NCBI RefSeq assembly: GCF_016919385.1
Contig: NZ_CP070351.1
Location: forward strand, 2,604,001-2,668,000
DNA: 64,000 bases
DNA from: Gordonia sp. PDNC005
GTDB lineage: Bacteria; Actinomycetota; Actinomycetes; Mycobacteriales; Mycobacteriaceae
Direction: 5' to 3'
Shown here: piece by piece, positions 8,148-16,933 of the stretch
How the letters are laid out: each line of letters begins with the position of its first letter
Numbering within the stretch: position 1 is the first letter of the stretch
Translations under genes and position numbers: made by a program
The notes under the pieces: generated by a model
Databases searched by the model: none
What the model saw: the letters and a program-made list of their open reading frames with translations, nothing else
Told to the model about the DNA's origin: nothing

Positions 8148-9446
8148 TTATGGCCCGTCGGTCGGGATCTGTGCGAGCTCATCGAAGACACTGGCCAACG
8201 ACGCGATGTAGTCGTCGACTCCATCAGTGATCGGGCCGCCGGCATTGACCGAGAGCGTGACTGTGTCACCGATCCGGTGCACTCCGTGAGTGAGGCTGTG
8301 AGCGCTCGACAGAGCGGGGAATCCGGCGGTGAACTTGACCGATCCTCCGCCGAGCGTCAGGTCGGCCGCCCCTCTGTGCACCGCCGAGACCACCGCCCAA
8401 CCTGCCACCGACACGGGTGGCGGCCCATCCGCACCGAGCCGCGCCGCCGTGGCTGCGAGGACGGCGGGCGCAGAATCTGCGGCTCGGCGCGAGGCGGCCC
8501 GAACAGCCGACGACACCCGAACACGAGCGGCGCGGATCTCGTCTGCGATCAGCCTCGCGCGACGGTCACGGTCTCGGACGTCGGCATGGAGACCGATGCC
8601 CACGGTCTGGAAGTTGTTGCGTGCCGGTGGATCTCTGTCGTCGTTGAACGCGACAGTCAGCTCCACCGACGCGTCGCGGCGAGGCGCATTCAAGAAATGC
8701 GGAAGCACCTCGGCTATGCCGACCAGCACCCCGACCGTCGTGGATCGCCCAGCCACCCGCAGGGAGGCTGCATCGAGCGTGAGTGTCCGCAGCTCCCGTA
8801 TTCCTCCCGGTCGGACGTTCGCTCGTGTCGGCGAAACGTCGGCGCGTCCCCTGCCGGGTTCGTCGGCCGCCGCCCAGACCGCAATGCCCCGGACCGTAGC
8901 ACTCAGCAGATGCGCCCCGATCAACGCCCCGGAGCGCAGGGCCGCCAGTCGAGTGTCCTCGACCGAGACGGACTCGTCCCGTAGAAACGGTGCGGGCTCG
9001 CCGCCGAACAGCGCCCGAGCGATCGACGACACGCGCCGCCCGTCGCCCACCGCGTGTGAGATCTGCAGCACGGCAACACGCCCCGGCCCATCGACCCGTG
9101 GAACACCCGCGACAGAGTCGAACACGTGCACCCGCCACAGCGCTGACGATTCGTGCAGTGGACGGAGTCCTGTTATGGCGGCCAGGCAAGCAGGCCAATC
9201 GTCACCGGACATGACGACGATCGCGTCATCTCGGATCGGTGCAGGCACCCAGCGTGGAAAGTCGAGATCACCGGGCACAGTGCGGACGTCCAGGTGCAGA
9301 TCGGCGATCGCTGCGGCTCGACGCCGGAGCTCCGTGACCATGTCCGACTCTCCACTGCGATCGAATGCGAAGAGCAGGAACTGGTCGTTCGCGGTGCCCC
9401 GTCCCGACCAGTACATCGCGGCGTCTGCTGGCGCCATGGAGAACAT
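8148..9446 (-). CDS. WS/DGAT-like acyltransferase with degenerate active-site motif
   Basis: The 432-residue product has the layout of wax ester synthase/diacylglycerol acyltransferases. The N terminus (MAPADAAMYW) resembles the family's start, a central SHAVGDGRR (about residue 150) sits where HHxxxDG is expected, and the C-terminal DUF1298-like part contains LSVNAGGPITDGV. The second His, Asp and Gly of the motif are kept, but the first His is Ser. The family transfers acyl groups from acyl-CoA to alcohols or diacylglycerol. Activity here is plausible but not certain. ATG 9446 was chosen over ATG 9491 because it has GGAAGGG just upstream and fits the family. It precedes the aldehyde dehydrogenase and is divergent from the thiolase-hydratase fusion. 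Confidence 0.65.
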   Translation of the reverse strand: MFSMAPADAAMYWSGRGTANDQFLLFAFDRSGESDMVTELRRRAAAIADLHLDVRTVPGDLDFPRWVPAPIRDDAIVVMSGDDWPACLAAITGLRPLHESSALWRVHVFDSVAGVPRVDGPGRVAVLQISHAVGDGRRVSSIARALFGGEPAPFLRDESVSVEDTRLAALRSGALIGAHLLSATVRGIAVWAAADEPGRGRADVSPTRANVRPGGIRELRTLTLDAASLRVAGRSTTVGVLVGIAEVLPHFLNAPRRDASVELTVAFNDDRDPPARNNFQTVGIGLHADVRDRDRRARLIADEIRAARVRVSSAVRAASRRAADSAPAVLAATAARLGADGPPPVSVAGWAVVSAVHRGAADLTLGGGSVKFTAGFPALSSAHSLTHGVHRIGDTVTLSVNAGGPITDGVDDYIASLASVFDELAQIPTDGP

Positions 9447-9508
9447 CGGGATCCCTTCCACCACTACCTGAATGCCATCAGCCAATGGCAACGTGGGAAC
9501 GTAGCGTC

Positions 9509-11884
9509 ATGGCAATCACGACCGCCGGCGACATCGATCCGGCCACACCCGTCATCGTAGGCGTCGGTCAGGCGTCCGAACGTCTCGGCGATGCCGACTA
9601 CCGAGGACTCGGCGAGGCCGATCTCGCGGCCGACGCCGTCCGTGCCGCGTTCGCCGACACCGGGATCAACACCGCGCAGGTCGCGGCACTGATCGACGTC
9701 GCAGCCGCTGTGCGGTCGTTCGAGAAGTCGAGTCCGGCGTCGTCGTCTCCGCTGGGTCGGCCGAACAACATGCCACGTGCCGTCGCGGCCCGCATCGGGA
9801 TGACGCCCCGCCGGGCCGTCGAAGAGGTCACCGGCGGCCAGAGTCCGCAGCATCTGGTCACCGAGTTCGCCACGGAGATCAGCGCGGGCCGCACCGATGC
9901 CGTGCTGCTGTTCGGAGCGGAGGTCATGTCGACGGTCCGCGCGGCCCTCAAACAGGAGGAACGTCCCGACTTCACGGAGAGTCTCGAGGGACAGCTCGAG
10001 GACCGCGGCTACCAGATCGCCGGCCTCACTTCCATCGACGAGGTGAAGCACGGGGTGGTGATCCCCATCGCGCAGTACTCGCTGCTGGAGAACGCTCGCC
10101 GCCACCGGCTGGGCATGTCGCAGGTCGAGTACGCCACCCACATGAGCGAGCTGTTCGCGCCGATGACACGAGTCGCCGAGGCGAATCCCCATTCGGCGAG
10201 CACACATGTCCATTCGGCCGACGATCTCGCGACCCCGACCGACGAGAACCGGCGCGTCTCCGTCCCCTACACGCGACGCCTCGTCTCCCGCGACCAGGTC
10301 AATCAGGCCGCCGCAGTGGTCCTCATGTCGGTGGGAGCCGCGACAGAAGCCGGCATCGACCCGTCGCGGTGGGTATTCCTGCACGGCTACTCCGACCTGC
10401 GCGAACCGCCGCTGCTCGAACGTCCCGACCTGTCCCGGTCCCCCGCTGCGGCAGCCGCGCTCGATGCGGCGTTGGAGATGGCGGGCATCGGCGTTGACGA
10501 CGTCAGCGCTCTGGACTTGTACAGTTGCTTCCCCATCGCAGTCTCGAACGCCGCCGACTCTCTCGGCCTGGCGGCCGACGATCCGCGCGGCCTGACAGTC
10601 ACCGGCGGTCTCCCCTACTTCGGCGGCCCGGGCAACAACTACTCGATGCACGCGATCGTCGAGATCGTCGACCGATCCCGGCGTGCACCCGGCTCTTTCG
10701 GGCTGGTCGCCGCGAACGGCGGGGTGATGAGCAAGTACTCGGTCGGCGTCTACTCGACGACGCCTCGAGGTCTCGGGCCCTCCACCTCGGATGCCGTGCA
10801 GGCCGAACTCGACGTGGCGCCACGGGTGGAGATCAGCCGGTACGCCGACGGGCGCGCGACGATCGAGACGTTCACCGTCCTCAATCCCGACCGTGACGAC
10901 CGTGCGGGAACCGTGATCGGACGGCTGTACGACGGAACACGATTCATCGCCACCGCCGACGGCGACGCTCTGCTCGACCTGTTGACCGGACCGGGCGATC
11001 CGATCGGGCAGACCGTGCACGCGCGATCGTCGGCATCCCGGAACATCGTGACGGCGACCCGTGCCGAGCTGGACGACCGCCATCCTCGGCCCGCGATCGG
11101 GTTCTCCGACGAGTACCAGGACCTGATCGTCCGACGCGACGGGCATGTTCTCGAAGTGGTGATCAACCGTCCCGACTCCCGCAACGCGATCAGCCCGGCG
11201 ACCAACGCCGAACTCGACGCAGTCTTCGACGCCTACTTCGCCGACCCCGACCTCTGGGTCGCGATCCTCACCGGCGCAGGCGACAAGGCGTTCTCCTCGG
11301 GCAACGACCTCGCCGCCAGCGCGGGCGGAAGCGGCTTGTCGATGCCGGAGAACGGCTTCGCGGGTCTCACCGCCCGCGCTCACCTGCCCAAGCCGATCAT
11401 CGCGGCAGTCAACGGCCTCGCCCTCGGCGGAGGCCTGGAGATCGCGCTGGCCTGCCATGTGATCGTCGCCGACGAGAAGGCCACGTTCGGGTTGCCCGAG
11501 GTGAAGGTCGGCCTGGTCGCCGCCGCAGGCGGCCTCGTCCGTCTTCCTCGGGTCATCCCACCCGCACTCGCCCGCGACATGATCCTCACCGGTCGCCGAA
11601 TCGACGCTGCGGACGCGCTCGCCCACGGCCTGATCTCCCGTGTCGCTCCGCACGGGGAGGTGCTCGAACTCGCGCGGACCGTCGCAGAGGAGATTCTCGC
11701 TGCGTCGCCCGTTGCGGTCCGCTCGTCGATCGGCACGATCGCTCGGGCCGACGCCGAACCCGACACAGTGACCGCGGTCCGGGAGAGCCTCGACGTCCTC
11801 AACACCGTCCTGGTCAGCGAAGACACCCGCGAAGGCATCATGGCGTTTGTGCAGAAGCGCCCGCCGAACTGGTCGGGCAGGTAG
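9509..11884 (+). CDS. Thiolase-like / enoyl-CoA hydratase fusion protein
   Basis: One uninterrupted 791-residue frame joins two enzymes. Residues 1 to about 525 are a thiolase-like protein (TLP1/SCP-x type) with a small C-terminal extra domain, including GRLYDGTRFIA. The region where classical thiolases carry their first Cys reads GGQSPQHL and lacks it, while DLYSCFP and GGPGNNYSMH are present. Residues from about 535 form a crotonase domain with the oxyanion-hole segment AFSSGNDLA and both catalytic glutamates (GGGLEIAL and FGLPEV). The hydratase half looks active; the thiolase half may use a different mechanism or bind CoA only. ATG 9509 begins a normal thiolase start. The gene is divergent from the WS/DGAT-like gene, so a role in fatty-acid turnover is inferred. 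Confidence 0.85.
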   Translation: MAITTAGDIDPATPVIVGVGQASERLGDADYRGLGEADLAADAVRAAFADTGINTAQVAALIDVAAAVRSFEKSSPASSSPLGRPNNMPRAVAARIGMTPRRAVEEVTGGQSPQHLVTEFATEISAGRTDAVLLFGAEVMSTVRAALKQEERPDFTESLEGQLEDRGYQIAGLTSIDEVKHGVVIPIAQYSLLENARRHRLGMSQVEYATHMSELFAPMTRVAEANPHSASTHVHSADDLATPTDENRRVSVPYTRRLVSRDQVNQAAAVVLMSVGAATEAGIDPSRWVFLHGYSDLREPPLLERPDLSRSPAAAAALDAALEMAGIGVDDVSALDLYSCFPIAVSNAADSLGLAADDPRGLTVTGGLPYFGGPGNNYSMHAIVEIVDRSRRAPGSFGLVAANGGVMSKYSVGVYSTTPRGLGPSTSDAVQAELDVAPRVEISRYADGRATIETFTVLNPDRDDRAGTVIGRLYDGTRFIATADGDALLDLLTGPGDPIGQTVHARSSASRNIVTATRAELDDRHPRPAIGFSDEYQDLIVRRDGHVLEVVINRPDSRNAISPATNAELDAVFDAYFADPDLWVAILTGAGDKAFSSGNDLAASAGGSGLSMPENGFAGLTARAHLPKPIIAAVNGLALGGGLEIALACHVIVADEKATFGLPEVKVGLVAAAGGLVRLPRVIPPALARDMILTGRRIDAADALAHGLISRVAPHGEVLELARTVAEEILAASPVAVRSSIGTIARADAEPDTVTAVRESLDVLNTVLVSEDTREGIMAFVQKRPPNWSGR

Positions 11885-11894
11885 CCGGGAGGCT

Positions 11895-12623
11895 TCAGCC
11901 GGCGAACGCGGCCTCGAACCAGTTGGAGAACTCGCAGGCGAGATGCCACCGGTGCCCGGCGATCACGGTCTGCAGCATCGGGAGCGGAAACTCGACGAGC
12001 AGTCGCGCATGGACGCCGTTGTCGGTGTCGCGAAACTGGTGACGGACGCCGCCGATCGGGCGGCCCGTCGAACTGAGCGCAACACCGTCGAGCCGGACCG
12101 GAGACCGCGCGTCGATCGGCGTGACCAGGCTCGACACGTCGTCATAGTCGATGTCGAAGAGAGCCGCGAACGGGCTGCCCCCGTTCGTCTCGAGAACCTG
12201 CTGTCGACCATCTGTCATGCGGAGCACGAAGTGGTCCGGGCAGGCACGCTCCATCGCGTCCTGGTTCGAGGAGAACGTGATCTCGGTGAACCAGTCGGCG
12301 AACTGCTGTGCCGTGCCGCCCGGCACCTCGAGTTCGGTGACGCAGATGCGCCGACGCCGACTGAGGGATGCCTGCGCGCGTCCGACGACGTCGGCGATCC
12401 GGGCGTCGCGCGCGAGTCGGCGGAGTATCTCGTCGTCACCGAGAGTCCGCTTGGTCTGCAGCCAGGCCTCACGACGTTCACCGACCGGCATCGGTTCCGG
12501 CACCGGAACGCCGAGCTTCTTCGCCGCGGCGTCGATTCGCTTGTCCTCCCAGGCGAGGACGTCGGCGCGAGACACCTGCCGACCGTTGATCGTTGCGGTG
12601 ATCTCGAGACGCGGCTGATCCAT
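11895..12623 (-). CDS. Conserved hypothetical protein
   Basis: This 242-residue soluble protein has no signal peptide or membrane segment. The first half is helical and charged with an Arg-rich turn (SLSRRRR, about residue 90). The second half is strand-rich with two Trp pairs (DWFTE and a C-terminal HRWHLACEFSNWF). I do not recognise a family; a START-like lipid-binding fold is conceivable but unproven. It converges on the thiolase-hydratase gene with 10 bases between stops, and shares an 81-base intergenic region containing a palindrome with the divergent TetR gene. The TetR protein may therefore control it. AGGG lies eight bases before the ATG. Confidence 0.65.
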   Translation of the reverse strand: MDQPRLEITATINGRQVSRADVLAWEDKRIDAAAKKLGVPVPEPMPVGERREAWLQTKRTLGDDEILRRLARDARIADVVGRAQASLSRRRRICVTELEVPGGTAQQFADWFTEITFSSNQDAMERACPDHFVLRMTDGRQQVLETNGGSPFAALFDIDYDDVSSLVTPIDARSPVRLDGVALSSTGRPIGGVRHQFRDTDNGVHARLLVEFPLPMLQTVIAGHRWHLACEFSNWFEAAFAG

Positions 12624-12632
12624 TTCATCCCT

Positions 12633-12665
12633 AACGCTAGATTAACTATCGTTAAGCAACGCTAG
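12633..12665. promoter_or_regulatory. Candidate TetR operator
   Basis: Between the divergent hypothetical gene and the TetR gene lies the palindrome TTAAC-N4-GTTAA (12642-12655). It is bracketed by two direct copies of AACGCTAG (12633-12640 and 12658-12665). It is AT-rich against a GC-rich background and is the obvious candidate for autoregulation by the adjacent TetR protein. Confidence 0.5.
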
Positions 12666-12704
12666 GCGCGTCATTTCACGGCGTCAACCCCCGATCCCGC
12701 AAGA

Positions 12705-13325
12705 ATGGAACTCGTGTCCGACACCAAACAACCCACCCGACGCACCGGTGGGCGTTCCGCGCGAGTGCAGGAGGCCGTCGAAACCGCCGCCCTGAAACTC
12801 CTACTGAGCGGCGGACGCACCGGGCTGACGATGCGCGCCGTCGCACAGGAGGCAGGGGTCGCCGAGACGACCGTGTACCGAAGGTGGCCGTCGACCGATC
12901 ACCTGACCGCCGCCGCACTGCTCAGACTCGCCGACACGGATAACCCGATCCCCGACACCGGCTCGCTCGTAGGCGATCTGAGTGCCCTGCTGACACAAGT
13001 CGTCGACCTCTTGAGTAGGCCGGAAGTGATCCGAGTGGTCCGGAGCGCGGCCGCACTCGACGACGAGGCAACAGTCAGCCAGGCTCGTACGGCGTTCTTC
13101 AGCGGCCGATTCGCAGCGTCGTCGGTGATCGTGGAACGGGCCGTCCTCCGCCGAGAACTACCCTCGACCGCCGACCCGTATCGCGTCATCGAAACCCTCG
13201 TCGCCCCCGCCTACATGCGCGCACTCCTGGGCAATCGGACGTTCGACGATCAGTTCGTCGCCAATTCGGTCGCCTACACGCTCGCCGGAGCGAGGGCATT
13301 CGGCACGGAACCGCCCCGACGATAG
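12705..13325 (+). CDS. TetR/AcrR family transcriptional regulator
   Basis: The 206-residue length is normal for the family. The N-terminal helix-turn-helix (about residues 20-65) reads LTMRAVAQEAGVAETTVYRRWPST, with the recognition helix AETTVYRRW intact. The C-terminal part, which would bind a ligand, is helical and resembles the TetR_C_11-type domain (VDLLSRPEVIRVVR). The ligand is unknown. ATG 12705 is used; GTG three codons later is an alternative. The divergent gene 11895-12623 and a palindrome between them suggest local control. A membrane-protein gene follows after 23 bases and could be co-transcribed. Confidence 0.85.
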   Translation: MELVSDTKQPTRRTGGRSARVQEAVETAALKLLLSGGRTGLTMRAVAQEAGVAETTVYRRWPSTDHLTAAALLRLADTDNPIPDTGSLVGDLSALLTQVVDLLSRPEVIRVVRSAAALDDEATVSQARTAFFSGRFAASSVIVERAVLRRELPSTADPYRVIETLVAPAYMRALLGNRTFDDQFVANSVAYTLAGARAFGTEPPRR

Positions 13326-13348
13326 GTTCGTCCGAGAAGGATGTATCC

Positions 13349-14113
13349 ATGCACTGGTTCAACTGGTGGTGGAGCCACGAAGTGATCCACGGCGGCAAGG
13401 GCCCTCTCCTGCTCGCCTTGATCGCGTTCGTGGCCACATTCCTGATCACCCGAATCGTCACTCGGCTGATTCGGGCCGGCGTCGGCCCCTTCGGAAACAT
13501 CAACATCGACGGCGTCCATCTGCACCACTCCACACCCGGCGTGGTGATGGTGATAGGCGGTGGGCTCACCGCGGTCGGCGCGCCGACACTGTCCGTCTGG
13601 GCGTACCTCGCCGCGTTCGCCGTCGGAAGCGGCTCGGCACTTGTCCTCGACGAGTTCGCGATGATCTTTCGCCTGCGAGACGTGTACTGGAGCGAAGAGG
13701 GCCAGATGTCCATCGGCGCGGCGACATTGGCGGCCGCGTGTCTCTGCCTCGCGGTGGTGGGCCTGTCTCCCGCGAGCGTGCCCGGCCTCTCGGGAACCGT
13801 CGTGTGGATCCGGTACGCACTCATGGTGTACCTGGCCGTCAATCTGATCTCTGTGGCGATCGCCGCACTGAAAGGCAAGTACCCGACGGCAGTGGTCGGC
13901 GTGTTCGTCGCGCCAGTCGCATGGATCGCCGCGATCAGGCTGGCCAGGCCGGGATCACTGTGGGCCCGCATCCGCTACGACGAACCCCGGAGAGACCAGG
14001 CCCGCCGCCGATTGGACCGGTTCGACCACAGGTGGGGCCCCCTTCAGCGCTGGTGGGCCGACTTGATCGGCGGCAGGCCGACACGACCGGATCACTCACT
14101 GGAGAGAAACTAG
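13349..14113 (+). CDS. Polytopic membrane protein of unknown function
   Basis: The 254-residue protein has about six membrane helices (roughly residues 19-40, 65-80, 82-103, 120-142, 150-173 and 178-197). A conserved-looking DGVHLHHSTPG loop lies before helix 2, and a cytoplasmic basic tail (about 200-254) contains many Arg and Trp. The cluster of three His could bind metal, but no enzyme class can be named. It follows the TetR gene closely. The mmsA operator region begins right after its stop. Confidence 0.75.
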   Translation: MHWFNWWWSHEVIHGGKGPLLLALIAFVATFLITRIVTRLIRAGVGPFGNINIDGVHLHHSTPGVVMVIGGGLTAVGAPTLSVWAYLAAFAVGSGSALVLDEFAMIFRLRDVYWSEEGQMSIGAATLAAACLCLAVVGLSPASVPGLSGTVVWIRYALMVYLAVNLISVAIAALKGKYPTAVVGVFVAPVAWIAAIRLARPGSLWARIRYDEPRRDQARRRLDRFDHRWGPLQRWWADLIGGRPTRPDHSLERN

Positions 14114-14149
14114 GACGTCCAACCTATTGCATTACTTGGACATCCAAGT
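14113..14149 (+). promoter_or_regulatory. Candidate operator upstream of the valine operon
   Basis: A palindrome with seven-base arms ACTTGGA/TCCAAGT (14134-14140 and 14143-14149) lies 49 bases upstream of the mmsA start. A related half-site, GGACGTCCAA (14113-14122), is 25 bases upstream of GGACATCCAA (14138-14147), giving two similar sites in phase. The MarR protein encoded at the end of the operon is the natural candidate binder; this is inferred. Confidence 0.5.
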
Positions 14150-14197
14150 TTATGGTGATCGTGACCACCTGGAGAGATGTACGAGAGGCTGTTTCAC

Positions 14198-15721
14198 ATG
14201 GGCGATCTGCGCACCATCGACCACTACATCGACGGCGCACGCGTCGCGGGCACCGGCGCGACCGCCGACGTCTACGACCCCAGCACCGGCGCCGTGCAGG
14301 CGCAGGTCCCGCTCGCGTCGACTGCCGACGTCGACGCCGCTGTCGCCTCGGCCGCCGTCGCGCAGCGCGAATGGGCATCGTGGAACCCGCAGCGCCGAGC
14401 CCGCGTCATGATGCGCTTCGTTGACCTGGTCAACCAGAACATCGACGAGCTGGCCGAGCTGCTGTCGTCCGAGCATGGGAAGACGATCGCCGACGCCAAG
14501 GGCGACGTGCAGCGCGGGATCGAGGTCATCGAGTTCTCGATCGGCATCCCCCATCTGCTCAAGGGCGAATACACCGAGGGCGCGGGCACCGGCATCGACG
14601 TCTACTCGATGCGTCAACCCCTCGGCGTCGTCGCGGGCATCACTCCGTTCAACTTCCCCGCGATGATCCCGCTCTGGAAGGCAGGCCCCGCGCTCGCCTG
14701 CGGCAACGCGTTCGTCCTGAAGCCGTCCGAGCGCGACCCCTCCGTCCCGGTCCGCCTCGCGGAACTGTTCACCGAGGCCGGACTCCCGGACGGCGTGTTC
14801 CAGGTGGTGCACGGCGACAAGACCGCCGTCGACGCACTCCTGAACAATCCGACCGTTCAAGCCGTCGGATTCGTCGGCAGCTCCGACATCGCGCAGTACA
14901 TCTACTCGACGTGCGCCGCGAACGGAAAGCGCAGCCAGGCGTTCGGCGGCGCCAAGAACCACATGATCGTCCTCCCGGACGCCGACCTCGATCAGGCGGT
15001 CGACGCCCTCATCGGTGCAGGCTACGGCTCCGCGGGTGAACGCTGCATGGCGATCTCGGTCGCCGTGCCGGTCGGTGAGGAAACCGCCGAAGCACTGCGC
15101 GCGAAGCTCGTCGAACGCATCGCGGCCTTGCGCGTGGGCCACAGCCACGACCCCGCCGCCGACTACGGTCCGCTCGTCAGTGCGGCCGCACTCGAGCGCG
15201 TGAAGAACTACATCGGCCAGGGCGTCGAGGAGGGCGCGGAGCTCGTCGTCGACGGTCGGACCCGTGGCAGCGACGACGCGCAGTTCAACGGCGTCGACAT
15301 CTCCGGCGGCTACTACCTCGGCCCCACCCTCTTCGACCGCGTCACCAAGGACATGTCGATCTGGACCGACGAGATCTTCGGCCCCGTCGTGACCATCGTC
15401 CGCGCCGCGGATTACGAAGAGGCCCTGGCCCTGCCGACGGAGCACGAGTACGGCAACGGTGTCGCGATCTTCACCCGAGACGGCGATGCGGCTCGCGACT
15501 TCACCTCGCGCGTCCAGGTCGGCATGGTCGGGGTCAACGTCCCGATTCCGGTGCCCGTCGCGTACCACACGTTCGGCGGCTGGAAGCGGTCCGGTTTCGG
15601 CGATCTGAATCAGCACGGACCTGCGTCGATCATGTTCTACACGAAGACCAAGACAGTCACGTCACGGTGGCCGTCGGGCATCAAGGACGGCGCCGAGTTC
15701 TCCATCCCGACGATGAACTGA
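14198..15721 (+). CDS. mmsA: Methylmalonate-semialdehyde dehydrogenase (CoA-acylating)
   Basis: The 507-residue enzyme converts methylmalonate semialdehyde, with CoA and NAD, to propionyl-CoA and CO2 in valine degradation. It shows TPFNFPAMIPLW near residue 155, the nucleophilic Cys about 283 in GERCMAIS, and FGGAKNHM in place of the usual LELGG, the known difference of CoA-dependent MMSDH enzymes, which lack the general-base Glu. ATG 14198 gives the family-typical start MGDLRTIDHYIDG; GAGAGG lies upstream. It is the first gene of a four-gene unit with the acyl-CoA dehydrogenase, mmsB and a MarR regulator. Confidence 0.93.
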   Translation: MGDLRTIDHYIDGARVAGTGATADVYDPSTGAVQAQVPLASTADVDAAVASAAVAQREWASWNPQRRARVMMRFVDLVNQNIDELAELLSSEHGKTIADAKGDVQRGIEVIEFSIGIPHLLKGEYTEGAGTGIDVYSMRQPLGVVAGITPFNFPAMIPLWKAGPALACGNAFVLKPSERDPSVPVRLAELFTEAGLPDGVFQVVHGDKTAVDALLNNPTVQAVGFVGSSDIAQYIYSTCAANGKRSQAFGGAKNHMIVLPDADLDQAVDALIGAGYGSAGERCMAISVAVPVGEETAEALRAKLVERIAALRVGHSHDPAADYGPLVSAAALERVKNYIGQGVEEGAELVVDGRTRGSDDAQFNGVDISGGYYLGPTLFDRVTKDMSIWTDEIFGPVVTIVRAADYEEALALPTEHEYGNGVAIFTRDGDAARDFTSRVQVGMVGVNVPIPVPVAYHTFGGWKRSGFGDLNQHGPASIMFYTKTKTVTSRWPSGIKDGAEFSIPTMN

Positions 15722-15731
15722 GCGCCGCGCA

Positions 15732-16904
15732 ATGCCTTACCCGGTTCTGAACGACGACGACCGCATCGTCGTCGAGACGGCGCGCGACTTCGCGCGCAAA
15801 CGCCTGGCACCGCACTCCCTTGAGTGGGACGCGACCAAACACTTCCCCGTCGAGGAGATGGCCGAGGCCGCATCGCTCGGCATGGCGGCCATCTACACCC
15901 GCGAGGACGTGGGAGGCTCCGGACTGCGCCGTATCGACGGCGTCCGCATCTTCGAGGAGCTCGCCAAAGCCGATCCGGTGACAGCGGCGTACTTGTCGAT
16001 CCACAACATGTGCACCTGGATGGTCGACACCTACGGCACCGATGAACAGCGCAAACGCTTCGTTCCGAAGATGGCGTCGATGGAGTTCATGGCGAGCTAC
16101 TGCCTCACCGAGCCGGGCGCGGGCTCGGACGCCGCAGCGCTGTCGACATCGGCCAGGCGTGACGAAGACGAGTGGGTGCTGCGCGGATCCAAGCAGTTCA
16201 TCTCCGGCGGCGGAGTGTCGGACGTGTACGTGGTCATGGCCCGCACCGGCGATGCGGGCGCCCGCGGCATCTCGACGTTTGTGGTCGAGCGCAATGCGCC
16301 CGGACTGTCGTTCGGGCCTGCGGAGGCCAAGATGGGCTGGCACAACCAACCGACCGCCCAAGTGATCTTCGACGACGTTCGAGTCCCGGCCGACGCCGTG
16401 CTCGGCGGCGTCGACGGCGAGGGCACCGGCTTCTCGATCGCCATGAACGGGCTCAACGGCGGCCGATTGAACATCGCCGCATGCTCGTTGGGCGGCGCAC
16501 AGTCGGCGTACGACGCGGCCCTCAAATATGTCGCCGATCGACAGGCGTTCGGGGCACCGCTGATCGACGAACCGACGATTCGCGCGACGATCGCGGAGAT
16601 GGCGATGAACCTGGAAGCGTCACGACTGATGCTGTGGCGTGCCGCGGAGGCCGTCGACGTCGACGACCCGGACAAGGTGGAGCTGTGTGCGATGGCGAAG
16701 CGGTTCGTCACCGAGCATTGCTTCACCATCGCCGACCAGGCCCTGCAGTTGCACGGCGGATACGGCTACCTGCATGAGACGGGTGTGGAGAAGATCGTCC
16801 GCGATCTGCGTGTGAACCGCATCCTGGAAGGCACCAACGAGATCATGCGGATGGTGATCGGCCGCGCCGAGGCCGCCCGCGTCACCAAGGAGAAGACCAG
16901 ATGA
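15732..16904 (+). CDS. Acyl-CoA dehydrogenase, isobutyryl-CoA type
   Basis: The 390-residue FAD enzyme has all family signatures: YCLTEPGAGSDAA, the FAD-contacting KQFISGGGVSDVY segment, the HGGYGYL motif and the catalytic-base Glu about 366 in ILEGTNEIMR. Its place between mmsA and mmsB points to isobutyryl-CoA oxidation to methacrylyl-CoA in valine catabolism. Other branched short chains cannot be excluded from sequence. It starts ten bases after the mmsA stop. Confidence 0.88.
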   Translation: MPYPVLNDDDRIVVETARDFARKRLAPHSLEWDATKHFPVEEMAEAASLGMAAIYTREDVGGSGLRRIDGVRIFEELAKADPVTAAYLSIHNMCTWMVDTYGTDEQRKRFVPKMASMEFMASYCLTEPGAGSDAAALSTSARRDEDEWVLRGSKQFISGGGVSDVYVVMARTGDAGARGISTFVVERNAPGLSFGPAEAKMGWHNQPTAQVIFDDVRVPADAVLGGVDGEGTGFSIAMNGLNGGRLNIAACSLGGAQSAYDAALKYVADRQAFGAPLIDEPTIRATIAEMAMNLEASRLMLWRAAEAVDVDDPDKVELCAMAKRFVTEHCFTIADQALQLHGGYGYLHETGVEKIVRDLRVNRILEGTNEIMRMVIGRAEAARVTKEKTR

Positions 16905-16933
16905 ACGGGACGAGTGAAACGAGAGGGCAGACA

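Noticed and set aside
9464..11653. A 729-codon open frame antisense to the thiolase-hydratase fusion
   Set aside because: The plus-strand frame has catalytic motifs of two known enzyme families; the antisense translation is low-complexity with no motif.
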